A program made the position numbers and the translations under genes. Below are positions 49,616-59,103 of a DNA stretch of 60,214 bases, piece by piece. The notes beneath the pieces are model-generated. The model was not told where the DNA came from and did not search any database. It worked only from the letters and a program-made list of their open reading frames with translations. Every line of letters begins with the position of its first letter. The stretch's first letter is position 1. The DNA is from Bacteroidales bacterium UBA4814 (GTDB taxonomy: Bacteria; Bacteroidota; Bacteroidia; Bacteroidales; UBA7960): contig DHFW01000038.1 of NCBI GenBank assembly GCA_002402465.1, positions 1 through 60,214 of the forward strand, read 5' to 3'.

Positions 49616-50785
49616 ATGAGAGCCTTAGTATTTTTGGGGATTTGTTTGACCATGGTTTTGAGCCTTGAGGTTGGAGCGCAGGATCCATCAGCATTAAGGT
49701 TGCAGGTCAGGGAATTGCATGATTTGGAAGACCATAAAGGCATCATTTCCCTGATTGATTCGCTTTCAGAAACACGGGAGTTATCTTCAGAATTTTCTTT
49801 TTATATGGGCAGGGCACTATTTAACGCTGGCAGAACCACCGAGGCCAGGTTGATCCTTCGGACCCTTGAAAATGACAGCGAACTTGGCCCACGTGCAACA
49901 CAAATGCTGGCTACCATTGCCATACAGCAGAGAAACAATACCGAGGCCCTGAGTTACCTGCTGAAGCTGAGCAGCTTGTATCCTGAAAATCCAGTTTACC
50001 ATCAGCGAATTGCCCGCATTTTCTATGCTGAAGGGAATTACGCGGCCGCAATGAATTACATGCTAACGGCATACCGGCGCGACACCCTTAACCAAACATC
50101 CATTGCAGACCTGGCTGATATTTGGATGAAAATGGAAATGCCGGGAAATGCTTTTCGCTTGTTAAATAATGGCATTGCACTCTACCCCGAAAATTTTCTT
50201 TTCCGTCGGCAAATGGTGAGTGTTTGCTATCGGCAGAGAAAAATGCCCGAAACCGTTGAGCATGCTGCTTTTCTTACCGAAAGGGGCGACACCACGCCAA
50301 CGGTTGTCAGGTTAAAAGCATTTGCTTATTTCGACCTGGGCGAACTCGATAAATCTGATTTCTGGCTTGATTATCTTTTAAGCAATGAGTTAATAAGCGA
50401 GGATATTTTCTTTTACAAGGGCAAGGTGGCTGAAGCCAAGGGAAATGTAAACGAGGCACTCAGAAATTACGAAGAGGCAGTAAAAATGACGCTATCGCCC
50501 AATTTCGACCCCTTTATTTTGCAACTGGCCATTTCGCTCCACGAAAACAAGAAATACCAGGAATCTATAAAATGGTTGCAATCGGCCCGTTCGTTAAAAG
50601 ACAGTCCACAGCTAATATATTACCTTGCCAGGAACTTCGATCTTTTTTACCATGATAAGCAGCCCGCCCTGCTACATTACCAGATGTTTATCGACAGGCC
50701 AGGTGTTGGCCTGGAAGAGCAGCGAGCCTATGCCCGGCAGCGGGTTAGAGAATTTCGTGAATTATTGCACCTTCAGGGTGAATAA
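49616..50785 (+). CDS. Exported TPR-repeat protein
   Basis: This 389-residue protein has an N-terminal signal peptide (FLGICLTMVLSLEVGAQ) followed by tetratricopeptide-type helical pairs over most of the length. Examples are SEFSFYMGRALFNAGRTTEA, NPVYHQRIARIFYAEGNYAAA and DIFFYKGKVAEAKGNVNEAL. No lipobox Cys is present, so it is probably periplasmic. It lies between the BlaI-type repressor and the M56/TonB gene. Its stop is 16 bases before the next ATG, so the two are likely one transcript. It may scaffold or sense for the membrane protease, which is inference. Confidence 0.88.
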   Translation: MRALVFLGICLTMVLSLEVGAQDPSALRLQVRELHDLEDHKGIISLIDSLSETRELSSEFSFYMGRALFNAGRTTEARLILRTLENDSELGPRATQMLATIAIQQRNNTEALSYLLKLSSLYPENPVYHQRIARIFYAEGNYAAAMNYMLTAYRRDTLNQTSIADLADIWMKMEMPGNAFRLLNNGIALYPENFLFRRQMVSVCYRQRKMPETVEHAAFLTERGDTTPTVVRLKAFAYFDLGELDKSDFWLDYLLSNELISEDIFFYKGKVAEAKGNVNEALRNYEEAVKMTLSPNFDPFILQLAISLHENKKYQESIKWLQSARSLKDSPQLIYYLARNFDLFYHDKQPALLHYQMFIDRPGVGLEEQRAYARQRVREFRELLHLQGE

Positions 50786-50801
50786 CAAAAAATTACCGAT
50801 C

Positions 50802-52379
50802 ATGAACACACTATTCATTTACCTTTTCTGGACTTCGGCTTATTTTTTTCTGCTGGGGTTTTTGTACCATTTTTTGATTAAGCCCCAGGCCAATCCTGCC
50901 TTGTCGCGGATTTTTATCCTTGGAGGCATTGGCATTTCAATCTTGGCTGGGACAGGCCTTTTAATAAGGTCGTCGGGGCTGGCAGGTGATGCAATTCCGG
51001 GCATATTAACCCTGCCAGAGGTGGTTGTTTATGCTTCCGAAGGCCTGGAGAAATCTCAGCTTGGTCTCCGTGAATTTATTTTTTCCAGGATGGGGTTCGT
51101 TTACATTTCCCTGATCATTAGTGCTTTGGTTTTCCTCCGGTTTGCAGGGAGCCTGGTTTACCTGGCAGCCAGATGGAAGGTTTTGCACAGCAAGAAAATA
51201 AATGGGCTTATGGTAATTCCCATGAAGGGCGATCGCTCGCCATACAGTTTCTTCCGGCTGGTGTTTGTGCCGGAGCGCCTGCTCAGCGACCCGTCCCTCG
51301 ATAAGGTGCTGCTTCATGAAATGGCACACATTCGAAAATTGCACTCTGTCGACCTTATTTTTATGGAAATGCTGAGCATCTTTTTCTGGTTTCATCCTGT
51401 TATTTGGTATCTGCGGCGCGAGATCAAACTGCAGCATGAATTCGAGGCCGACCGCTTTGTGCTTGATCAAAAGGTTGATAAAGCGCAATACCAGCAATTG
51501 TTAATCAATTATTCCTTTCAGAATTATTGCTTACCCATAACCAACCCTTTTACTTTTTCACCCTTAAAAAAAAGAATCATGATGATGAACAAAAAGACAA
51601 AAAATCCGGTTTTAAAGGCCGTTTTGAGCCTGATGTTATCGGCAGGCTTTTTTGCCGGACTAATGCTATTGCAATCGGCCACGTTGCAAGCAACTCAGAT
51701 TTCCCTCATACAAAACGAGCCTGAAGTTGTAAATCTTACCGTTGTGGGTCAGCTGCCAGAAGCAGCGCCTCAACCTCCGCCCACCCCACCACCGCCCCCT
51801 CCTGTAAAACAGGAAGTGTCTGACGATGTGATTTTCACCGTTGTAGAGGAGCAGCCCCGATTCCCGGGTGGTGAGGAAGCCCGTATGCAATACATGGTAG
51901 AAAACTTAAGGTATCCGGGAGAAGCCCGCGCTGCCGGTATTCAGGGAACTGTATTTGTTACTTTTATAGTGGAGGCCGACGGAAGTATTGCTGATGTCAG
52001 GATTTTGAGAGGCATTGGCGGTGGCTGCGACGAAGAAGCAGTACGTGTAGTCAAGAATATGCCAACTTGGACTCCCGGCCGTCAGCGGGGCCAAAACGTT
52101 AGGGTGCAGTATAACATGCCCATTCGCTTTGTGTTGAATGGCGATGAGAAAAAAGAAGACACCCCCGGGGCAGACTTGCTTCGTGAAAGAATTGGAGCAG
52201 GAGAGATCGTTATTTACATTGACGGAAAAAAGGTGGATGCAGCTGTGGAAGAGCTTAATGAAATTATTATGCCGGCTGAAATTGAAAGCATGAATGTGTT
52301 CAAAGGCGAAAAAGCCCGCGAATTGTATGGCCACGAGAATGTTATTTCCATTACCAGGAAGGAAAACAAAGCGGAATAG
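50802..52379 (+). CDS. M56 (BlaR1-like) protease fused to TonB and a plug-like domain
   Basis: The ATG at 50802 gives 525 residues; a longer frame only overlaps the TPR gene. Residues 1-250 form an M56 membrane metalloprotease with four or so spans, zinc motif HEMAH (172-176) and EFEAD (213-217). A further span at about 271-291 is followed by a proline-rich linker (PPPTPPPPPPVK, near 325-336). Residues about 350-446 are a TonB C-terminal domain (FPGGEEAR, YPGEARAAGIQGTVFV, GCDEEAVRVVKNMPTWTPG). Residues 465-520 (GEIVIYIDGKKVD, PAEIESMNVFKGEKARELYG, VISITRK) resemble the plug of TonB-dependent receptors. It probably senses an envelope signal and relieves BlaI repression. Confidence 0.92.
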   Translation: MNTLFIYLFWTSAYFFLLGFLYHFLIKPQANPALSRIFILGGIGISILAGTGLLIRSSGLAGDAIPGILTLPEVVVYASEGLEKSQLGLREFIFSRMGFVYISLIISALVFLRFAGSLVYLAARWKVLHSKKINGLMVIPMKGDRSPYSFFRLVFVPERLLSDPSLDKVLLHEMAHIRKLHSVDLIFMEMLSIFFWFHPVIWYLRREIKLQHEFEADRFVLDQKVDKAQYQQLLINYSFQNYCLPITNPFTFSPLKKRIMMMNKKTKNPVLKAVLSLMLSAGFFAGLMLLQSATLQATQISLIQNEPEVVNLTVVGQLPEAAPQPPPTPPPPPPVKQEVSDDVIFTVVEEQPRFPGGEEARMQYMVENLRYPGEARAAGIQGTVFVTFIVEADGSIADVRILRGIGGGCDEEAVRVVKNMPTWTPGRQRGQNVRVQYNMPIRFVLNGDEKKEDTPGADLLRERIGAGEIVIYIDGKKVDAAVEELNEIIMPAEIESMNVFKGEKARELYGHENVISITRKENKAE

Positions 52380-52412
52380 CCCTGGGAAAACTTTCCTTTT
52401 CATTGAATCATT

Positions 52413-52444
52413 ACAAGGCGGATATTTTATTATATTCGCCTTGT
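52413..52444. terminator. Hairpin after the M56/TonB gene
   Basis: ACAAGGCG (52413-52420) pairs perfectly with CGCCTTGT (52437-52444), with an inner AT-rich extension. It is followed by a weak T-rich stretch, so it may be a terminator or a leader structure of the next gene. Confidence 0.5.
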
Positions 52445-52472
52445 CACTTTATTCTCTTTAAATCATTGCCTT

Positions 52473-53945
52473 ATGAAGAAGTTTGCATCCATGATTTTTC
52501 TGCTGATTTTTGCATCCGCATTGTTTGCCCAGGAGCGCAAGATTGAGCCCGAATCGGAAGTAGTAACCCAGCATTCGCTGATTATTAATGGGCAGAGAGT
52601 GCCATTTACAGCAACTGCCGGTACCATGCCTGTGTGGGACGAGGAAGGCAAGCCGATTGCTACCCTGTTTTATGTATATTATAAGCGAGGCGATGTAAGA
52701 AACCCAGCCGAAAGGCCTATAGTGTTCTCTTTTAACGGCGGCCCCGGATCAGCCTCTGTTTGGATGCACCTGGCCTATACCGGTCCTTATCACCTGCAGA
52801 TTGACAGTGAGGGTTACCCGCTGCAACCATATGGTTACCAGGAAAACCCGCACTCAATACTTGATGTGGCCGATATTGTTTATATTGATCCCGTCAATAC
52901 CGGCTATTCCCGTATACTGGATCCGGAAGCAAAGCGTGAGCAGTTTTTTGGAGTAAATCAAGACGTCCGCTATCTTTCTGAGTGGATACAGGCTTTTGTC
53001 ACCCGCGCCAATCGCTGGCTTTCGCCGAAATATCTGATCGGCGAGAGTTATGGAACCACAAGGGTGTCGGGACTGGTCCAGGCCTTGCAAGGCAATGGCA
53101 TGTATCTGAATGGGGTGGTACTGGTGTCGCCTACCAACCTGGGAATAGATAGGGGTGGACCGGTTGGTGCGGCCAACCGCCTGCCGTATTTCGCGGCCAC
53201 CGCATGGTATCATCAGAAACTGGCACCTGAACTTCAGGAAAAAAACCTCGAAGAATTGCTCGAAGAGGTGGAAAGTTACACCATGAACGAATTGCTGCCG
53301 GTAATGGCAAAAGGCGCATGGGCGGATGAGCAGGAGAGAAAGGCAGCCATTACACATTTCGCCCGGTATTCGGGATTGAGCGAAACTAGCGTAGCCCAAC
53401 ATAACCTGAATGTGCCAACCAATTTTTTCTGGAAAGACCTGTTGCGCGATGAGGGCTTTACCATTGGCCGGCTCGACTCGCGCTATAAGGGCATCGACCG
53501 ACAGGATGCCGGTGTTGCGCCCGACTACAACTCCGAAATGGCCTCGTGGATGCACTCCTTTACACCAGCCATCAATCATTATCTGCGCAATGTGCTGAAA
53601 TACGAAACCGATGTGAAGTATAATATTTTCGGCCCTGTTCGGCCATGGGACAACGAAGGCGACCGCACCGGCGAGAACCTGCGCCTGGCTATGGCACAGA
53701 ATCCTTTTTTGCATACGCTCATCCAGTCTGGTTATTTCGATGGGGCCACCACCTATTTCAATGCCAAATACACCATGTGGCACCTCGATCCGGGCGGGAA
53801 GCTGAAAGACCGCCTTTCGTTCAAAGGATACGAAAGCGGGCACATGATGTACCTGCGGGCCGAAGACCTCAAAAATTCAAACGACGATATCAGGGATTTT
53901 ATCCGGAACACCATTCCTGCAAAGGACCAACCGGCAAGGTACTGA
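52473..53945 (+). CDS. S10-family serine carboxypeptidase
   Basis: This 490-residue secreted protein has a signal peptide MKKFASMIFLLIFASALFAQ. The S10 landmarks are FSFNGGPGSASVWMH (oxyanion loop), nucleophile S192 in GESYGTTR, D423 in SGYFDGATTY and H457 in GYESGHMMYL. It removes C-terminal residues from peptides, probably in the periplasm. Together with the subtilase and the M13 peptidase it suggests a proteolytic lifestyle. Confidence 0.94.
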   Translation: MKKFASMIFLLIFASALFAQERKIEPESEVVTQHSLIINGQRVPFTATAGTMPVWDEEGKPIATLFYVYYKRGDVRNPAERPIVFSFNGGPGSASVWMHLAYTGPYHLQIDSEGYPLQPYGYQENPHSILDVADIVYIDPVNTGYSRILDPEAKREQFFGVNQDVRYLSEWIQAFVTRANRWLSPKYLIGESYGTTRVSGLVQALQGNGMYLNGVVLVSPTNLGIDRGGPVGAANRLPYFAATAWYHQKLAPELQEKNLEELLEEVESYTMNELLPVMAKGAWADEQERKAAITHFARYSGLSETSVAQHNLNVPTNFFWKDLLRDEGFTIGRLDSRYKGIDRQDAGVAPDYNSEMASWMHSFTPAINHYLRNVLKYETDVKYNIFGPVRPWDNEGDRTGENLRLAMAQNPFLHTLIQSGYFDGATTYFNAKYTMWHLDPGGKLKDRLSFKGYESGHMMYLRAEDLKNSNDDIRDFIRNTIPAKDQPARY

Positions 53946-53968
53946 TCTTTTTTCCCCGAAAGGGGTAA

Positions 53969-55558
53969 TTAAACCATGCTGAGCAGTTGCGAAAAAATGA
54001 TCATCAATACCAGCGCCATGGGATAAACGGTGGCGTAGCCCACGGAGGCGGCATCGGTTTCTGTTTTGGAGTCGGCAGCTGCCAAGCCGGGCGTGCTGGT
54101 CATGCTTCCGGCTACTACCCCAAGAAGGGTAATGAAGTTCAGGCGCATTAAATAGTGACCTATCAAAGTGGTGATGACCATTGGCAGGACCGTAATGATC
54201 ATTCCAACCCAGAGCAATTTCCAGCCGTGCTGTGCCAGTGTTTCCACGATGTGAGCGCCGGCTTGAGTGCCTACTGCGGCAAGAAACATAAGCAGCCCGA
54301 GCTTTCGCAGCAGTTGGTTTCCGCTGCCCGACATGGACCAGATAATCGGGCCGGTCTTTCCGATCCTACTCAGCACCAAAGCAGTTGTCAAAACCCCGCC
54401 TGTAAGCCCCAGCCTGAAATCAAAGAATCCGAAAAAAGGAATGCTGATGGAACCCACCAGTATGCCAATGATAATACCCAGGCTGATGGGCAAAAAATCG
54501 GTTTCCCGGAGGCGTTTTTCATCGTTGCCAAGCAGCTTCATAACCTTTCGCATATTTTCTTTTTCGCAGGCCAGCAACACTTTATCGCCAAATCGAAGGG
54601 TTGAAGTACCCTTTGGACTCAGGTCTATACCGCTGCGGCGGATGCGCGTAATGGTGCCACCGTAATAGGCTGTCAGGTTGAGCGAATGCAGGCTTTTGTT
54701 GATCACCTTTTTGTTGGTAACCAGCACCCAGTTTACCTCAAACTCTTCGGCCAGCGAAATCTCTTCATTGGTCGGTTTCCCGATCATAAGCTCCACCTTT
54801 TGGAGGGCAGCTTCGGTACCCACCACCTTTACAATGTCGCCCAGGAACAGGCGGGTACCGGCAGTGGGAGTAAAGGCAAGGTTGTCGTGTTTCACGCGCG
54901 AAATCACCGCCCCGGTCATGGTGCCGATCTCCAGTTCTTTCAGGGTTTTTCCGTGAATATTCTGATTCTCAACCAGAAAATTGCGGTTTATCACCTCCGG
55001 AAATTCTTCGGTAATTTTATCAAGGTATTTTTTCTCTTCCTTTTTCAGGTCCACCCTAAGCAGCGAAGGCAAAAGGTGAATGATGAGTATGGCCAGCACG
55101 GCACCGGCAGGATAGGCCACCCCATAGCCAATGGAGGCCATGGGTGAGCCGGTAATGTCGATGGCCGCAGCAAGGCCTGGCGTGCTGGTAAGAGCACCGT
55201 TAAAAAGTCCCACGCCCAAATAAGGGTGTATGTCGTAAATCCGCGAAAGCGAAAAACTTAAGCCGGCCGCGATGGAAACCAGTATGACACATATCAGCAG
55301 CAATTGCCGCCCAAATTTCTGAAAGGCATCAAAAAACCCGGGACCCGCCTGTATGCCAATGGTAAAAATGAAAAACAGCAGGCCTATGGTTTGAAAAGCC
55401 GAAGGCACCACAAAGCCATAATGACCCAGAAGAAGGGCCACGAAAATTACCGCTGAAATATCGAGTGAAAAGCCTTTGAACTTAATATTGCCAATGGCAA
55501 TGCCCAGTGTAATGATAAGAAAAAGTACAAAATATCCCTCAAAAACTACCTGTGTCAT
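53969..55558 (-). CDS. AspT/YidE/YbjL-family transporter with two RCK_C domains
   Basis: This 529-residue inner-membrane antiporter-like protein has two homologous membrane halves. The first is at 1-170, with TIGLLFFIFTIGIQAGPGFF and ALTSTPGLAAAIDI. The second is at about 350-529, with LMFLAAVGTQAGAHIV and GSMTSTPGLAAAD. Between them are two TrkA_C domains (about 195-275 and 280-345) that bind small ligands. Known relatives exchange aspartate for alanine; the substrate here is not predictable. Confidence 0.94.
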   Translation of the reverse strand: MTQVVFEGYFVLFLIITLGIAIGNIKFKGFSLDISAVIFVALLLGHYGFVVPSAFQTIGLLFFIFTIGIQAGPGFFDAFQKFGRQLLLICVILVSIAAGLSFSLSRIYDIHPYLGVGLFNGALTSTPGLAAAIDITGSPMASIGYGVAYPAGAVLAILIIHLLPSLLRVDLKKEEKKYLDKITEEFPEVINRNFLVENQNIHGKTLKELEIGTMTGAVISRVKHDNLAFTPTAGTRLFLGDIVKVVGTEAALQKVELMIGKPTNEEISLAEEFEVNWVLVTNKKVINKSLHSLNLTAYYGGTITRIRRSGIDLSPKGTSTLRFGDKVLLACEKENMRKVMKLLGNDEKRLRETDFLPISLGIIIGILVGSISIPFFGFFDFRLGLTGGVLTTALVLSRIGKTGPIIWSMSGSGNQLLRKLGLLMFLAAVGTQAGAHIVETLAQHGWKLLWVGMIITVLPMVITTLIGHYLMRLNFITLLGVVAGSMTSTPGLAAADSKTETDAASVGYATVYPMALVLMIIFSQLLSMV

Positions 55559-55606
55559 AAGCTGAACAAATCGCTGAATTTTAGTGTTTTACTTGCCAAC
55601 AAACAT

Positions 55607-55614
55607 TACCTTTG
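55607..55614 (+). promoter_or_regulatory. Putative -7 box for the membrane phosphodiesterase
   Basis: TACCTTTG matches TAnnTTTG, 89 bases before the ATG at 55704. It lies in the divergent region shared with the transporter gene. Confidence 0.4.
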
Positions 55615-55703
55615 CAAGCTTCAGGTTTGGTACGTTTATTGCTCCAAAGGTAAGGTTTACAAACATAATCAAATTACCCTTTTTTAATATTTTTTCTCAA
55701 TTA

Positions 55704-56990
55704 ATGTTCCTTCGAATTGTTCTAATTATTGGCATACTTTTCCTGATCGATATTTATGCTTACCGCGGAATGCGGGCCCTGTTTTCCCACCGTCATCTTG
55801 ACTTTTTCCGGAAATTGGTATTAAAGACCTATTGGCTGATCGATGTAGCTTTTATTATTTTTGCAGTGGCCTGGGTTTGGTACATTCGCGGCTCGGGTGC
55901 TGAGGATTATGTAAAATACCGGCAGTTCTATGTTATAATGGGGGTTTTCATGCTGATTTTTATTCCAAAGGCCAGCTTTTTCCTCTTTGTAATTTTATAT
56001 GACCTCAAACTATTGGCCATCAAAATCTTTCGCCGGGTGTTTACCTCTTATCCAGGAATTAAAATACCCTTGGGACGATTGCGTTACAGCCTGATTATCC
56101 CCTTGCTGGGATTTGTCTTTGCGGCCTATATGTTTTCAATTACTCTTTACGGATTGGGTTATGGCCGCTATAATTTCGAGGTGGAAGAGGTAGAGATTTG
56201 GTATGATGACCTGCCCGTCAATTTTGATGGGTACCGTATCGTCCATATTTCTGATGCACACCTGGGCAGCTTCAGCAAGGAAGAAGCCGTGGCATCCGGT
56301 CTCAGCCTTATTAATAGCCTGCAGCCCGACATGGTTGTATTTTCGGGCGATATGGTGAATAACGAAGCCAAAGAGGCAGAAAAGTTCGTCCCGGTCTTTC
56401 AGCAATTGAGGGCCCCTGATGGCATGTATTCAGTGCTGGGCAATCACGATATGGGTGACTACCGCCGCTGGGGAACCATCGATGAAAAAGACTCAAATAT
56501 TGGCCGACTGGTGGAAGTACAAACCGAAATGGGTTTCACAATGTTGCTCAATGCCCACGAATTTATTGTGCGTGGCAATGATTCCATTATGATTGCCGGG
56601 GTTGAAAACTGGGGTGTGCCTCCCTTTGAACAATATGGCGACCTGGAAAAAGCACTGGGCGAGAATGCCGCCTTCCCCTTCAAAATAATTATCTCGCATG
56701 ACCCTTCGCATTGGCGTGAACAAATCATTCCCGATACCGATATTCAACTCACCCTCAGCGGTCATACCCACGGAATGCAGTTTGGCATCAGTAACCACTT
56801 GGTTAACTGGAGTCCGGTTCAATATAAATACTCTGAATGGAGCGGCCTCTACAATGAAGGCAATCAAAAACTTTATGTAAACCGTGGTTTCGGTTACTTG
56901 AGCTTTCCCGGAAGGGTAGGCATGCCGCCCGAGATCACGTTGATTGTTTTAAGGAAGTCCGAAGTCGGGAGTCCGAAGCCGGAAGTTTAA
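55704..56990 (+). CDS. Membrane-anchored calcineurin-like phosphodiesterase
   Basis: The ATG at 55704 gives 428 residues. An upstream in-frame start would add a poorly conserved stretch. Three to four hydrophobic segments (about 1-155) are followed by a metallophosphoesterase domain: DGYRIVHISDAHLGS, VFSGDMVNN, VLGNHDMGDY, IISHDP and LSGHTHGMQFG, a full set of metal ligands. The topology is that of the YkuE/YaeI-type phosphoesterases, which may act on lipid A or other membrane substrates. Here that is not established. Confidence 0.92.
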   Translation: MFLRIVLIIGILFLIDIYAYRGMRALFSHRHLDFFRKLVLKTYWLIDVAFIIFAVAWVWYIRGSGAEDYVKYRQFYVIMGVFMLIFIPKASFFLFVILYDLKLLAIKIFRRVFTSYPGIKIPLGRLRYSLIIPLLGFVFAAYMFSITLYGLGYGRYNFEVEEVEIWYDDLPVNFDGYRIVHISDAHLGSFSKEEAVASGLSLINSLQPDMVVFSGDMVNNEAKEAEKFVPVFQQLRAPDGMYSVLGNHDMGDYRRWGTIDEKDSNIGRLVEVQTEMGFTMLLNAHEFIVRGNDSIMIAGVENWGVPPFEQYGDLEKALGENAAFPFKIIISHDPSHWREQIIPDTDIQLTLSGHTHGMQFGISNHLVNWSPVQYKYSEWSGLYNEGNQKLYVNRGFGYLSFPGRVGMPPEITLIVLRKSEVGSPKPEV

Positions 56991-57062
56991 AAAGTCATCA
57001 GTCGAAAGTCATCAGAAAAAATCCTTGCAATCCGTTAAAATCTGTGTAATCTTTTTATAATC
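56957..57062 (+). repeat. Post-stop direct repeats
   Basis: AGTCCGAAGTCGGG (about 56957) is repeated as AGTCCGAAGCCGGA 14 bases on, spanning the last codons and stop of the phosphodiesterase gene. GTCATCAG then appears twice (about 56994 and 57008), and AATCTGTGTAATC / AATCCGTGTAATC occurs before the photolyase gene. It is a low-complexity spacer of the same general style as the octamer arrays but not the same unit. Confidence 0.55.
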
Positions 57063-57074
57063 CGTGTAATCTAC

Positions 57075-58370
57075 ATGATTTTTACGATTTTCTGGTTTCG
57101 GCGCGATTTGCGTCTTCAAGATAACAAGGCATTTTATAAAGCACTGAAAGGCGCTGAAAACGTGCTGCCGATATTTATTTTCGATGAAGATATTCTGGAT
57201 CCGCTTCCGCGGAATGATCACCGGGTGGACTTCATTCACCATACCCTTTCGGGGATGGATCAGGTACTTAGGAAGCAGGGCAGTGGCATCCTGGTAAGAA
57301 AGGGCAAACCCTTTGATGTTTTCAAGGAATTGCTGGGTAAATACGAAATTGATGCCGTTTTCAGCAATGCCGATCACGAGCCTTATGGCATGGAACGCGA
57401 CGAAAAGGTGAGGGCCTTGCTTGCTTCGCATGGCATAGGCTTTTATCAGGAGCTAGACCACCTGGTGCTTGGGGCCAATGAAGCGTTGAAGGCCGATGGT
57501 AAGCCCTACACCGTTTTTACCCCTTTCAGTCGCCGCTGGAAGGAAGTGCTCGAAAGCCGGCATATTGCCGAATTTCCCTCGGAAACCCTGCTGAAAAACT
57601 GCCATAAGGGTGATTTGCCCCCAATGCCCTCACTTAAAGAGCTTGGATTTGAACCTTCAGGAATGGAAATGCCTGTGGCTGTCATTGATGAGGACTTGAT
57701 TCGCAACTACCACGAAACCCGTAACTTCCCGGCTATCAATGGTGTGTCGCGGCTTAGTCCGCATTTGCGGTTTGGCACCATAAGTATTCGTAAGCTGGTT
57801 AAAATTGCCCGTGAGCTCAACGAAACTTTTCTGAACGAACTGATCTGGCGCGAGTTCTACGCCACGATTCTTCAGCACTTCCCGAGAGTGGTTAAGGAGT
57901 CGTTCAGGCCCGAATACGACCGCATAGAATGGCGCAACAACGAACAAGAGTTCGAACTTTGGAAAGAGGGCAAAACGGGCTTCCCCATGGTGGATGCCGG
58001 CATGCGGCAACTGGCAGCAACAGGTTATATGCACAATCGCCTGCGAATGGTTACGGCCAGTTTTCTTACCAAACATTTGCTGATCGACTGGCGCTGGGGC
58101 GAGGCCTGGTTTGCTGAAAAACTCTTTGACTTCGAACTGTCCTCAAATAACGGCGGCTGGCAGTGGAGCGCCGGAACCGGCACCGACGCGGCGCCTTATT
58201 TCCGCATTTTCAACCCAATGGAACAGCAGAAAAAGTTTGACCCGGAAGGGGAGTTCATCAAAAAATGGATCCCTGAATTTGGCAGCAGCGATTATCCTGA
58301 ACCGATTGTTGACCACAAGCAAGCCCGCGAGCGCTGCCTGGCGACCTACAAAAAAGCACTTCAGGGCTGA
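57075..58370 (+). CDS. phr: Deoxyribodipyrimidine photolyase / cryptochrome family
   Basis: This 431-residue protein has an N-terminal antenna domain beginning MIFTIFWFRRDLRLQDN. The C-terminal FAD domain (about 200-431) contains RLSPHLRFGTISIR, ELIWREFYATIL, the flavin-binding W-x-G-KTGFPMVDAGMRQL, TGYMHNRLRMVTASFL, and GGWQWSAGTGTDAAPYFRIFNP. These motifs are those of class I CPD photolyases, which repair UV lesions using light. The presence of the tryptophan-rich WQWSAGTGTDA motif supports repair activity. Confidence 0.94.
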   Translation: MIFTIFWFRRDLRLQDNKAFYKALKGAENVLPIFIFDEDILDPLPRNDHRVDFIHHTLSGMDQVLRKQGSGILVRKGKPFDVFKELLGKYEIDAVFSNADHEPYGMERDEKVRALLASHGIGFYQELDHLVLGANEALKADGKPYTVFTPFSRRWKEVLESRHIAEFPSETLLKNCHKGDLPPMPSLKELGFEPSGMEMPVAVIDEDLIRNYHETRNFPAINGVSRLSPHLRFGTISIRKLVKIARELNETFLNELIWREFYATILQHFPRVVKESFRPEYDRIEWRNNEQEFELWKEGKTGFPMVDAGMRQLAATGYMHNRLRMVTASFLTKHLLIDWRWGEAWFAEKLFDFELSSNNGGWQWSAGTGTDAAPYFRIFNPMEQQKKFDPEGEFIKKWIPEFGSSDYPEPIVDHKQARERCLATYKKALQG

Positions 58371-59026
58371 TCTTTATTTGGATGGTGGTTTATGATCACC
58401 TCAAAATGATCGGTATCGAAGAATGATGCAAACCGCAGGCGTTCTCTGCGTACTTCCTTGTCCATTTTTTCAAAAATGTCCACCTCTGCTTCAATCAGGA
58501 AAAGCCGCCATATCAGTTCTGAACAAAAGAAACGGGCGGAGTCTTCGAGGCTGAAACTGTGATCGAAAGGCACCTGCTGCTCAAGGTAGCGCAGGGCGGC
58601 CTGTTCAATACGCAGGTTAAGCCCCGGCTCGGATTGATATCCCTTGAATCTTACCACCACAATGGAATTGGTTTCGCTTTCGCTGACAAAAGTGGCGAGA
58701 TCCTGCGTTTGCAATCCATCGGTGTTTGAAACCCTTTGCGAAATGGACTGGATCACTTGCCATTCGCCATTATTGGCTTTGCTGAGCAATGCAACATGCG
58801 AAACCCTTATTGGTTCATTCAGGTATTCGCCAATGGCGTGACTCACGGCCCCAAACCCCTGCCGCATAATGATGTCGCCGGGCTGCAGCAGTTGTAGCTC
58901 CTCCTGCGTAAGATGATAAGAAGGATTCTGGTTTTCCTTGCCCGCAAAAAAGCTGCATGAAGTTATTAGCCAACCCGCTAAGAATAACAAAATCAGTTGC
59001 CTGGAAAACAATAGTGCGGGCTTCAT
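58361..59026 (-). CDS. YiiX/DUF830-like lipoprotein, permuted papain-fold hydrolase
   Basis: This 221-residue protein has an N-terminal signal ILLFLAGWLITSC with lipobox. LQPGDIIMRQGFGAVSHAIGEY, RVSHVALLSK (His) and the later DSARFFCSELIW (Cys) give the His/Cys order of circularly permuted NlpC/P60 proteins such as YiiX and YebB. Members are thought to hydrolyse cell-wall peptides or amide/ester bonds in lipids. The activity here is predicted only. Its 3' end overlaps the photolyase 3' end by ten bases. Confidence 0.88.
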   Translation of the reverse strand: MKPALLFSRQLILLFLAGWLITSCSFFAGKENQNPSYHLTQEELQLLQPGDIIMRQGFGAVSHAIGEYLNEPIRVSHVALLSKANNGEWQVIQSISQRVSNTDGLQTQDLATFVSESETNSIVVVRFKGYQSEPGLNLRIEQAALRYLEQQVPFDHSFSLEDSARFFCSELIWRLFLIEAEVDIFEKMDKEVRRERLRFASFFDTDHFEVIINHHPNKDQP

Positions 59027-59067
59027 TGTTGCTTTGGGTATGATTGTTTAATTTTAGCCTTCGTTTG

Positions 59068-59075
59068 CAAATGTA
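59068..59075 (-). promoter_or_regulatory. Putative -7 box for the YiiX-like gene
   Basis: The minus strand reads TACATTTG at 59075-59068, about 42 bases before the ATG at 59026. No -33 TTG was found at the expected distance. Confidence 0.4.
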
Positions 59076-59103
59076 AGCCAATTGTTTTTTCTGCGCTCGT
59101 TTT

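Noticed and set aside
53954..53965. CCCC-gaaa-GGGG hairpin as terminator of the S10 peptidase or transporter gene
   Set aside because: The stem is four pairs and there is no T run after it on either strand. The T run lies before it.
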